This document shows, in pieces, positions 17,864-25,968 of a stretch of 64,000 bases of DNA. The stretch lies in NCBI GenBank assembly GCA_027622975.1, contig JAQBVN010000004.1, positions 61,442 through 125,441 of the forward strand, read 5' to 3'. Positions within the stretch are counted from its first letter, which is position 1; each line of letters starts with the position of its first letter. Source of the stretch: Bacteroidota bacterium (lineage in GTDB: Bacteria > Bacteroidota > Bacteroidia > Flavobacteriales_D > Sanyastnellaceae). The notes below the pieces were generated by a model. It saw nothing but the letters and a program-made list of their open reading frames with translations. It searched no databases and had not been told where the DNA came from. Both the position numbers and the translations under genes were made by a program.

Positions 17864-20104
17864 ATGAGGCCCCAAGAACACATGAAGACGATGGGTACCT
17901 GGCCGGTGTTTCTCACGGCGATTTCGACCATTCTAGGGGCCATTTTGTTCCTCAGGTTTGGCTTCGCTGTGGCCCACGTGGGGTTGGTGTCGACGCTGAT
18001 GATTGTTGCATTGGGGCACATGGTGACTTTGCCCACCGCCTTGGCCGTTGCGGAGATTGCGACAAACCAAAAAGTTGAGGGAGGTGGTGCTTACTACATG
18101 ATTTCCAGATCGTTTGGTTTGAATATTGGAGGGGCGATTGGCTTGGCTCTCTACCTATCGCAAGCCATCAGTGTCGCCTTCTATGTCATCGCCTTCGCCG
18201 TGGCCTGCCGGGACCTTTTGTCATGGGTGGACATTCACCATGGCTTGACCATTGACCCCATGGGGTTGAATTTGTTGGTGATGGCCTTGTTGACTTTGCT
18301 CATGGTGGGCAAGGGGGCCAACTTGGGAGTGAAGGCTCTGTATGTTGTGGCGGTCTTGCTGTTTGCAGCACTTGCCTTGTTTTTTGCTGGAGCTGGTCCT
18401 GGCAATCCGGTTCTTGATCCCACCGCGACCATTTCTCCAACCCTTCTTTTGGCCGATGGGACCCTTCTCGAACGGTACACCTTTTTTGAGGTGTTCACCT
18501 TCATATTCCCGGCTTTTACAGGCATCGCCGCAGGATTGGGTTTGAGTGGGGATTTGAAAGATCCTCGACGATCCATTCCGAAGGGAACCATTTGGGCTAC
18601 TGTCATGGGCATTGTCATTTACATCGCTGTGGCGGTGAAACTCTGGTGGTCCGCACCTCTGGAGTCATTGGCCACAGACGAGTTGTACATGGAGAACATT
18701 GCCTTGTGGGGCCCCATCATTCCCATTGGCCTTGCGGCGGCAGCGATCAGTTCCGCCTTGGGCTCTGTCATGGTGGCGCCTCGGACCCTCCAAGCCATTG
18801 CAGCCGATGGGCTCTTTCCCCAAAGCGTTTCTGCATGGTTGAGCCATGGAAGAGGTCTTACCCAGGAGCCAGTTCGCGCCTCTGTGGCCACCTGTGCAAT
18901 CGCATTTGGGTTTGTGTTGCTGGGGGACATCAATGCTGTTGCTGAAATCATTTCCATGTTTTTCATGGTGACTTACGGCGCCATCTGTCTCGTCTCGTTT
19001 TTGGAACACATGGCTGCAGATCCTAGCTACAGACCCACGTTTCGATCCCATTGGTCCATCAGTTTGACTGGGGCGGTTCTTTGCGTGGTGCTGATGTTTG
19101 GCATGAACCCGACGTATGCCGTGACCAGCTTGGCCATCATGGTGGGCATCCATTGGTGGGTTTCTCGCAACGGTGGGGGACAACGCGGGATGGCTCGCTT
19201 GTTTCGAGGGGTCATTTTCCAAATTCAACGGGCACTTCAACTGGCCCTTCAAATGAGTGACGACGATGATTTGGAAGAGTCTGCGGGTTGGCGACCGTTT
19301 GTGCTTTCCATTTCCCAAGACACATTCCTGCGCCGTGAAGGTTTTGACATGGTCAAATGGATTGCCTATCGTCATGGGTTTGGCTCATACATGCACTTCG
19401 TGCAAGGGTTTTTGTCTGCCGAGACTCAAGGGTGGGCAAAAAAGGCCCAGTCTGATTTGATCAAACGAGCACGAGGCAACCGAAGCCGAGTCCATCTCGA
19501 CACCATCATCAGCCCCTCCTACACGTCGGCGATTGCGCAGTGCATTCAGCTTCCGGGCATCTCTGGCAAGGGAAACAACTTGTTCTTGATGGAGTATGCC
19601 CCGGAGCATCCTACCAACCGCGACCAGCTCATTGACAATTTTGACTTGTTGTGTGCAGCAGGATTGGATTTGGCCCTCTTGAGAAGCAGTGGCCGCACCT
19701 TTGGAAACAAGCATGACATCCATTTGTGGATCTCGCCTGCCGATGCCGTGCAATCCAACCTGATGGTGTTGCTCGCCTACATTTTGCAAGGGCACCCCGA
19801 TTGGTCCGAAGCACGCATCAGCGTCTTCTTCCTTCACGATGGCGAGCATGCCGACGCCGAAGAATCTTTGCGGATGAGCATTCGTGAGGGGCGTTTGCCG
19901 ATTGCTGAACAAAACATCGAACACATTCGTCACGAGATGAGTTCTGTTCAAACCATCAAGCACAAGTCGGGCGGGGCGGACTTGGTCATCCTCGGATTCA
20001 ATCCAACGGATCTTCAATCCATGAAGGAGGATGCTTTCGAACGTTTTGCAGGCTTGGGTGAAGTGTTGTTTGTTCATGGTTTGAAGCCTATTGAAATCCA
20101 ATGA
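17864..20104 (+). CDS. Cation-chloride cotransporter-like (SLC12) amino acid/ion permease
   Basis: A 746-residue inner-membrane carrier. About twelve hydrophobic helices fill residues 1-440. The first reads GTWPVFLTAISTILGAILFLRFG, split here around the ILGAI core typical of SLC12/APC carriers. GGGAYYMISRSFGL and FTGIAAGLGLSGDLKDPRR follow. The last 300 residues form a cytosolic domain like that of bacterial Na-K-Cl cotransporter homologues (FVLSISQDTF, LLRSSGRTFGNKHDIHLWI, ADLVILGFNP). The family moves cations with chloride or amino acids. The substrate is not known here. The stop overlaps the aroQ start (ATGA). Confidence 0.85.
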   Translation: MRPQEHMKTMGTWPVFLTAISTILGAILFLRFGFAVAHVGLVSTLMIVALGHMVTLPTALAVAEIATNQKVEGGGAYYMISRSFGLNIGGAIGLALYLSQAISVAFYVIAFAVACRDLLSWVDIHHGLTIDPMGLNLLVMALLTLLMVGKGANLGVKALYVVAVLLFAALALFFAGAGPGNPVLDPTATISPTLLLADGTLLERYTFFEVFTFIFPAFTGIAAGLGLSGDLKDPRRSIPKGTIWATVMGIVIYIAVAVKLWWSAPLESLATDELYMENIALWGPIIPIGLAAAAISSALGSVMVAPRTLQAIAADGLFPQSVSAWLSHGRGLTQEPVRASVATCAIAFGFVLLGDINAVAEIISMFFMVTYGAICLVSFLEHMAADPSYRPTFRSHWSISLTGAVLCVVLMFGMNPTYAVTSLAIMVGIHWWVSRNGGGQRGMARLFRGVIFQIQRALQLALQMSDDDDLEESAGWRPFVLSISQDTFLRREGFDMVKWIAYRHGFGSYMHFVQGFLSAETQGWAKKAQSDLIKRARGNRSRVHLDTIISPSYTSAIAQCIQLPGISGKGNNLFLMEYAPEHPTNRDQLIDNFDLLCAAGLDLALLRSSGRTFGNKHDIHLWISPADAVQSNLMVLLAYILQGHPDWSEARISVFFLHDGEHADAEESLRMSIREGRLPIAEQNIEHIRHEMSSVQTIKHKSGGADLVILGFNPTDLQSMKEDAFERFAGLGEVLFVHGLKPIEIQ

Positions 20105-20535
20105 AACGCGTGATCACCTTGTTGCATGGTCCCAACTTGAACTTGCTAGGCGCAAGACAACCCGAGATCTATGGCCAGCAGTCTCTTTCAGACATCGAGG
20201 CCACAGTGCGAGAACAAGCCCTCGCCATGGGATGGGAGGTTGTCAGCCTTCAATCCAATGTCGAGGGGCAGCTGGTGGATTGGGTTCACCAAGCCGCTGA
20301 GGAAAGTGCAGGAATCATTGTCAACTTTGGTGCGTTCAGTCATACATCGGTTGCTCTTCGAGATGCCTTGCATTCGATTTCAATTCCCGCCGTCGAGGTT
20401 CACATCAGCCACATTCATGGCAGGGAAGATTTTCGGCGAAGGACCCTGACTGCTCAGGCATGTGTCGCATGCATTTCAGGATTGGGTGCCCGGGGTTACG
20501 AGGCTGCATTGCATCATTTGGTGGCCATCCAATGA
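20101..20535 (+). CDS. aroQ: 3-dehydroquinate dehydratase, type II
   Basis: A 144-residue type II dehydroquinase, which interconverts 3-dehydroquinate and 3-dehydroshikimate as a dodecamer. It shows LHGPNLNLLGARQPEIYG (catalytic Tyr near residue 24), SNVEGQLVDWVH, INFGAFSHTSVALRDAL written here as IVNFGAFSHTSVAL, VEVHISHIHGREDFR and the terminal GYEAALHHL. It overlaps the upstream carrier stop by four bases. Its 3' end overlaps the convergent hydrolase gene by 22 bases, and no terminator is visible between them. Confidence 0.95.
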   Translation: MKRVITLLHGPNLNLLGARQPEIYGQQSLSDIEATVREQALAMGWEVVSLQSNVEGQLVDWVHQAAEESAGIIVNFGAFSHTSVALRDALHSISIPAVEVHISHIHGREDFRRRTLTAQACVACISGLGARGYEAALHHLVAIQ

Positions 20536-23474
20536 ACAGGGGGTTCTGACCCTCGCCAAGGCACTTCCTGGCCGAGCACATTCCATCCCAAGATGGACTC
20601 TAGCCCTGTGGTGGCCCGTGTTTTTTTGATGGGCCTGTCCGACGGAGGATCGCCGTCGCAGGACGCCAATGCCACAGGATCCGACATCCAAACATCGACG
20701 GATTCCCACGATTGACATTGCTGAACTTCCGCTGCCAAGGGAGATGACCATGGATTGTCAAGAAGGGTGGAGCTCCATGAATTGCCTTGAACCCACCATG
20801 TTTGGTCGTCGTTGCATGTGGTTCCGGAAGCCATCCATACACTGCCTTCCCCAAAATGGTTTTCGCCAAAGCCCACCAAGGGCAGGGGAGCGCATGCCAT
20901 GGAGAAATTGATTTGATTCTCCCTGAGTTGGTTGTATCCGCCACCGCAGGCAGGGGACAGGCATGTTTGACACGTTGGTCCTTCGACATGCAATGCGACA
21001 TCGCATCCTTCCCACGTGTTGCATCCAAAAATCGCCGTTCCGTGTTCAAGTGTGACCCCATCTCCTCCCGTCCAAACATTGCCTTGGCATTGAACGGCTA
21101 TGTCGCTGTCTGACACCCAAAGGCTGGCAGCATCCGTGGTCCAATGGTTGTCAAACACATTGTCAAGAATCAAGAATGGCAAGGCCGATTGACTGGTTTT
21201 TACATGAGAGTCTCTGAACGTGCAACCGGAGATTTGTGCACTTGTGGTGGTCAGATTCAATGTGGAATGGGCGACCTCGCAATGAGACCACTTCCATGAT
21301 TTTGGCTGACCAGGGTCCCCATCATGATGCCAAACGACATTCCCCACATCGCAATGTGTGAGCCATACGCTTTGTATGCTGAACGCAGGTGAATTTTCAC
21401 CATGCCCCTCGAGCCACACGGAATTCAACTTCAAGGGTGCATGAAATTCAACGCCGGATCCTTCAGCCAATGTCATGTGACCATCCGACACAGTCATCCA
21501 CCCATCTCCGCTCGTGATGACTTGACCTTCCATCGAAAGGTGGGCATTTTCCTCGAGGTTAATCTCCCAAGTTCCCAAGTATCCAATCCAACATGAACTG
21601 CCATCAAGCCATGTCCACTGACCATCACATGAGATGGTGACATGCGCTCCGGGATGAACATTCCAATGCCCCGCGAGGTCAAAGGCCGAAAGTGGACCTT
21701 CGAGCATGACGAGTGCGTCGTTGAGGACATCGATTTGCCCCCCTGATTCGACTGCAATCGTGCCCCCATTCTCCACAACGATTTGACCTCCCTCCATGCG
21801 CAGGGTCGCGCCATCACGCAGCACCAACTTGCTGCCCTGCGCCACAACCACCACAGAACCAGAGTCTAGCACCAGGGTGGAACCGGGCAGCACATCCAGA
21901 GAGCCTTTGGCCCCGGTGAGTGTGTTACCAATGTTCAATGCACTGGTCGGTCGCAGGCGAAGTTCGCCTTGGCATGGGGTGGTTTGGGCGGCGAAGATTT
22001 CAGGGGTGTTTCCCACATTCATGATGGTCCCCTCTGCGAGGGTCATCGGACGAATGGATCGTCGCAAAGGAGCGTTCCATCCCCATGTATGGTTGGAAGT
22101 CATCACATTGTTTGGGTTCACCGATTCAGGAACCCACCAAAGGGCGGACAATTGGTTGAGCAGCCATTGTCGGTGGTGACTTCCCAGAGATGCATGTGTT
22201 TCGCGAGGTTGGGAGGCCAACGGCAAAGAAAAACCGGACCACTGCATGTCCCCCCAAGCATGGTCGTGGGGAACGAACGTGACTTGGCTTTGGGCTTGTG
22301 AGGCGATGAGGGGAAGTGGCATGGTATTCAACAAGGTGGACAGGAGCAGGGAGAGATGGGTTGATTCCGATCCGGGTGCATTTTCCAGGTCGATGTCGTC
22401 CACGTTTCCGAGCATGGCTGCATTGGCCAAAGGGGGCGTGCTCGTCCACGGATTGAGGTCCCCGGGAAGTTGGAATCCTGCCACAGGAGCGACATTGCCG
22501 GCTTGTGAAGCATCCCATCGATTCACTTGCACGAAAAAGGGCGAAGGCAGAGTGGGTGTCCAGCCCCAGGTCATGCCCAGCAAGGGTTCGTCGGTTAAGT
22601 CAGCGCCGACATTGTTCCTGCTGTTGAGGATGTTCAAATTGCTCGAGTGGCGAGGGGCGGGGTGAGCATCGAGCCACTGCTGCCACATGGTGTAGGTCCC
22701 ATCGTTCGAGAGATGGTTGCAAACAAGTTGTTTGGCGGCCGGAGATTGGAGGGCATGCCATAGATTCTGGGCATCCTCGCTGAGGGAAGACAAACCCAAA
22801 AGAAGAGCCTGAAGGCCCTTGGGAATGACCGCCCCGTCAAAGGGTGCGTCGATGGCGACAAAGTGTCCAACGCAGTGGGGCGTTCCTTGTTCCTCCAGAA
22901 GTGACAGGGCCGCACGCCCCACCACACCGCCCTTGCTAACCCCGACCAGCGCCATCGGCCAATGTCCAACTTTGGCATTGCAAGCCAAGGACAACACATG
23001 GTGAAGCAACGCAGTTTGGTGGAGTAGAGGCGCCGTGCCATCCGCAAAATCGAGAAAGAGCACGTCCATTCCCAATGCGTGAGCCTGGTCCAAGAATGTT
23101 CGAAATTCCTGTCCTTGGGGCATATTGAGTGGGTCTCCGCCGAAGATGTCATGCCATGTGATTGCGCCATAGCCTTGATTGGCTTCAGACCACCCTGATC
23201 CAATGTCAAGGCCTTCCACCACAATGAGTGGCTTGTCGAAAGTTTGGTCAGCACCAAGCCTCATGTGGACGACACCTGACACCACATCACCGTCATGGGA
23301 TGTGCTGGTATGGGCATTGCACGGCAAGTTGCCGGAGCACCAAGGAGGAATTTGAGGAGCCGGGATAGGCACTTGACATTGGCCCTTCAAGGGCGTGAGG
23401 ACGAGACACCAACATGCTCCCAAGCATTGGATCCATGCGCGTTTCTTGCCGCGGAGAAGCTGTGAGTTCATCAT
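20514..23474 (-). CDS. Secreted alpha/beta-hydrolase fused to a beta-helix region
   Basis: A 986-residue exported protein. A signal peptide ends near PLKGQCQ. Residues about 60-250 read as an alpha/beta-hydrolase of the esterase/lipase type with the nucleophile elbow GVSKGGVVGR (Ser about 180) and FVAIDAPFDGA. Residues about 500-900 are short repeats with regular Gly/Asn/Asp turns (VVVAQGSKLVLRDGATLRME and VENGGTIAVESGGQIDV) typical of a right-handed beta-helix. The end (GWNVLGQEVPW) resembles part of a T9SS type A sorting domain, but is short. The ATG at 23474 overlaps the upstream lipoprotein stop. The substrate is unknown. Confidence 0.75.
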   Translation of the reverse strand: MMNSQLLRGKKRAWIQCLGACWCLVLTPLKGQCQVPIPAPQIPPWCSGNLPCNAHTSTSHDGDVVSGVVHMRLGADQTFDKPLIVVEGLDIGSGWSEANQGYGAITWHDIFGGDPLNMPQGQEFRTFLDQAHALGMDVLFLDFADGTAPLLHQTALLHHVLSLACNAKVGHWPMALVGVSKGGVVGRAALSLLEEQGTPHCVGHFVAIDAPFDGAVIPKGLQALLLGLSSLSEDAQNLWHALQSPAAKQLVCNHLSNDGTYTMWQQWLDAHPAPRHSSNLNILNSRNNVGADLTDEPLLGMTWGWTPTLPSPFFVQVNRWDASQAGNVAPVAGFQLPGDLNPWTSTPPLANAAMLGNVDDIDLENAPGSESTHLSLLLSTLLNTMPLPLIASQAQSQVTFVPHDHAWGDMQWSGFSLPLASQPRETHASLGSHHRQWLLNQLSALWWVPESVNPNNVMTSNHTWGWNAPLRRSIRPMTLAEGTIMNVGNTPEIFAAQTTPCQGELRLRPTSALNIGNTLTGAKGSLDVLPGSTLVLDSGSVVVVAQGSKLVLRDGATLRMEGGQIVVENGGTIAVESGGQIDVLNDALVMLEGPLSAFDLAGHWNVHPGAHVTISCDGQWTWLDGSSCWIGYLGTWEINLEENAHLSMEGQVITSGDGWMTVSDGHMTLAEGSGVEFHAPLKLNSVWLEGHGENSPAFSIQSVWLTHCDVGNVVWHHDGDPGQPKSWKWSHCEVAHSTLNLTTTSAQISGCTFRDSHVKTSQSALPFLILDNVFDNHWTTDAASLWVSDSDIAVQCQGNVWTGGDGVTLEHGTAIFGCNTWEGCDVALHVEGPTCQTCLSPACGGGYNQLRENQINFSMACAPLPLVGFGENHFGEGSVWMASGTTCNDDQTWWVQGNSWSSTLLDNPWSSPLAAEVQQCQSWESVDVWMSDPVALASCDGDPPSDRPIKKTRATTGLESILGWNVLGQEVPWRGSEPPVHWMATK

Positions 23475-24160
23475 GGCTGCTTGGGGATTTCTCCAGTGTC
23501 TGACCAATGGCAGCGAATGCCTTCAAGTGCCGCATCAAACGTCCAGGAAGCTTGGGCCACGATTTGCCCTTCGGGGTGCGAGCCGCTTTCACGGGCAAGA
23601 CTGAGTTGACATGGAAACGCGTCGATCAACAGTTCTCCCGTGAGGTGATGACTTCCGTGATGACTGGCAAGGCGATGTTCCACCGTTCCCTCGAGGGGTT
23701 CTTCTCCGGGCTGGGACGACAACACGACATACGTGATTGATCCCGGATTGAGAAGGCCTTGCCTGCCCAGCCGGAGCGAAATTCTGTAGGGAACTTGCAT
23801 GTCTAGTTGGCATGAATCGGCATGTCCGGGAACGATTTTTTGGCGCCATCGACCTGGATTCAGGGGGTCCGGCGATTCAATGGCCCACCAAAGCCCTTCG
23901 GGCGGGGGCGGTCCGGGCAGCTTCCCTGTTTGGGCATCCCAGCTCACCGTGTCGCCTTCGGCTTCGAGGCCCACCCACAGCCCAGTTCCCAGATTCATGT
24001 GAGGGCGAACCCAAAAGGCATGACCTTGTTCGGGAGGGCGTCCGTGTGCATCCCACACGACGCAGGGTGGCGGTGAAACAGGTGGCCGACATTGGGCCAG
24101 AAAGGCTACGGCAGCACCCATCGAGAGCGCGCACCATATTGGAGGGAATTTCGCATTCAT
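23471..24160 (-). CDS. Hypothetical lipoprotein
   Basis: A 229-residue protein with a lipoprotein signal (MNAKFPPIWCALSMGAAVAF, then LAQC). The mature part is rich in Pro, Gly and Trp with no motif I recognise. It overlaps the downstream hydrolase/beta-helix gene as ATGA and is probably expressed with it. A role in export or anchoring of that protein is possible, but is only inferred. Confidence 0.65.
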   Translation of the reverse strand: MNAKFPPIWCALSMGAAVAFLAQCRPPVSPPPCVVWDAHGRPPEQGHAFWVRPHMNLGTGLWVGLEAEGDTVSWDAQTGKLPGPPPPEGLWWAIESPDPLNPGRWRQKIVPGHADSCQLDMQVPYRISLRLGRQGLLNPGSITYVVLSSQPGEEPLEGTVEHRLASHHGSHHLTGELLIDAFPCQLSLARESGSHPEGQIVAQASWTFDAALEGIRCHWSDTGEIPKQP

Positions 24161-24249
24161 GATGCGAGGATGGCATCAGGATCGTCCCAGCCTCGTGGCG
24201 CATTGATAAGCGGGTTGGAGGAATTCTTGGGCGTCGAATGTGCACCGAA

Positions 24250-24813
24250 TCAGCCCTTGGGCCGCAATTGATTCAGGGCCGCATTGAACGACTTGCACAA
24301 AGCTTCAGCCTCTTGGTCCGGCAGCTGCTTTCCCCACATGTGGATTTTGGAACCCACTGAAACTTGAAGACGCTCTCCACCCACCACCCAAAATTGTTGT
24401 TCTCCCGATTGCAACAGGGATTTGGGATTGGTGGGAAGGACCTCGGCAGGTTGCAGGGACCCCCAGGGTAGCCAAGGTGCCTTCCCTTGATTGGCCCCGT
24501 GGTCCATGCGTATTTGGAGCCCATCCTCGCCCAATTGAATCACCTCCATGCCGCCTCTGCGCCACCGAACGGCGCGCCACGCTTTCAGGGCGAAGTAGGA
24601 CCAAAATGCCAGGCAGATTCCGTAAAACTGGGCTTCGCTTCCGCTGTGGCTCCAAACCCCGTAGATGAGCATGCAACCCAGGCCCAACCACGCACCCGTC
24701 CACAATTCCAAGGATTGCCTTTGCCACTTCGGAATGTCACTTGAAATGGTTGCCATCCAACGTCCTTGGGATTGGCTGATGTGAATACGAGTTCCAATGC
24801 GTCGGTTGGCCAT
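24250..24813 (-). CDS. Hypothetical membrane protein
   Basis: A 187-residue protein with two adjacent transmembrane segments (about 37-53 and 63-78, LWTGAWLGLGCMLIYGVW and FYGICLAFWSYFALKAW) followed by a soluble beta-rich tail (IQLGEDGLQIRMDHG, FWVVGGERLQVSVGSKIHMW) that suggests a PH-like fold. I do not recognise a family. It begins three bases after bshA on the same strand, in the long reverse-strand cluster from lon. Confidence 0.6.
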   Translation of the reverse strand: MANRRIGTRIHISQSQGRWMATISSDIPKWQRQSLELWTGAWLGLGCMLIYGVWSHSGSEAQFYGICLAFWSYFALKAWRAVRWRRGGMEVIQLGEDGLQIRMDHGANQGKAPWLPWGSLQPAEVLPTNPKSLLQSGEQQFWVVGGERLQVSVGSKIHMWGKQLPDQEAEALCKSFNAALNQLRPKG

Positions 24814-24816
24814 GGG

Positions 24817-25968
24817 TCAGCAGGAAATGTCGGGGGGTAACAATGGACAATACAACGAGAGGTATTGGGGCAAGATGTGGTCAAGGTTGAACCCATCGGC
24901 ATGGGCCTTGGCCCGGTCACGGAAGTGTTGGAGTGTCCCCGGGGTTTGGAGCATCGACAGCGCACTGCCCGCCATCTCTTCAATGGCACCTACTGGATGC
25001 AGAAACCCCGTCACGCCATGGACATTCACCTCGGGCAAGCCACCGACATTGGTAGAGACAACGGGCACCCCAGCGGCCATGGCTTCAAGGGCAACCAACC
25101 CAAAACTCTCCGTCTCTGATGGCAACAGCAGCAAGTCACTCAACAAGAGCGGTTCAATCGGGTTTTTCACTTTTCCCAAAAAGATGACATCCTCACGGAT
25201 TTGTAGAGCACTGGCAAGCTGTTCGGCTGCATGACGCTCGGGTCCATCACCCACCATCAGCAGTTTGGCCTCCATCGTGTTGCGAACCTTGTGGAAAATG
25301 CGAATCACATCTCCGATGCGCTTGACGGGTCTGAAATTGCTGATATGGCAAAGCAGAGGGACCCCGGCAGAGGCCAAAGAATCACGAGACTGAACATCCC
25401 GAGGTTTGTCGAAGTGCGCAGGTTTGACGAAGTTGTGGACCACGTGGATCTCCTGTTGAACGCCAAACAATTTCAGGGTATCCTCTCGGAGGCTGTGCGA
25501 AACGGCCGTCACGCAATCGCTTTCATTGATCGCGTGAGAAATGACGGGCTCAAAGGAAGGATCCTTCCCTAGCAAGGTGATGTCTGTGCCGTGGAGCGTA
25601 GTCACCACAGGCAGGTGAATGCCTTCAGCTGCCAAGATTCTTTTGGCCATGATGGCCGCACTTGCATGGGGGATGGCATAGTGCACATGCAACAAGTTCA
25701 AACGGTGGGCGCGCACCACCTCGACCATCTTGCTTGTGAGCACCAGTTCGTAAGGGGGGTATTCAAACAGCGGATACTTCGACACTTCCACCTCGTGGTA
25801 ATACACCCTAGGATGAAATGAGCCCAAACGGACGGGCTCACTGTAGGTGATGAAATGGACCTCATGCCCCCGCGAGGCGAGTGACTTTCCCAATTCTGTC
25901 GCAACCACGCCACTTCCCCCGAACGTGGGGTAGCAGACAATCCCGATGCGAAGCTGAGAATTGGTCAT
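24817..25968 (-). CDS. bshA: N-acetyl-alpha-D-glucosaminyl L-malate synthase
   Basis: A 383-residue GT4 glycosyltransferase that makes the first intermediate of bacillithiol from UDP-GlcNAc and malate. It has CYPTFGGSGVVATELGKSLA, LLHVHYAIPHASAAIMAKR, VVTTLHGTDITLLGKDPSF, NFRPVKRIGDVIRIF and ESFGLVALEAMAAGVPVVST. These match BshA throughout, so the cell probably uses bacillithiol as its low-molecular-weight thiol. The start overlaps the stop of the GH3 fusion gene (ATGA). Confidence 0.93.
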   Translation of the reverse strand: MTNSQLRIGIVCYPTFGGSGVVATELGKSLASRGHEVHFITYSEPVRLGSFHPRVYYHEVEVSKYPLFEYPPYELVLTSKMVEVVRAHRLNLLHVHYAIPHASAAIMAKRILAAEGIHLPVVTTLHGTDITLLGKDPSFEPVISHAINESDCVTAVSHSLREDTLKLFGVQQEIHVVHNFVKPAHFDKPRDVQSRDSLASAGVPLLCHISNFRPVKRIGDVIRIFHKVRNTMEAKLLMVGDGPERHAAEQLASALQIREDVIFLGKVKNPIEPLLLSDLLLLPSETESFGLVALEAMAAGVPVVSTNVGGLPEVNVHGVTGFLHPVGAIEEMAGSALSMLQTPGTLQHFRDRAKAHADGFNLDHILPQYLSLYCPLLPPDISC

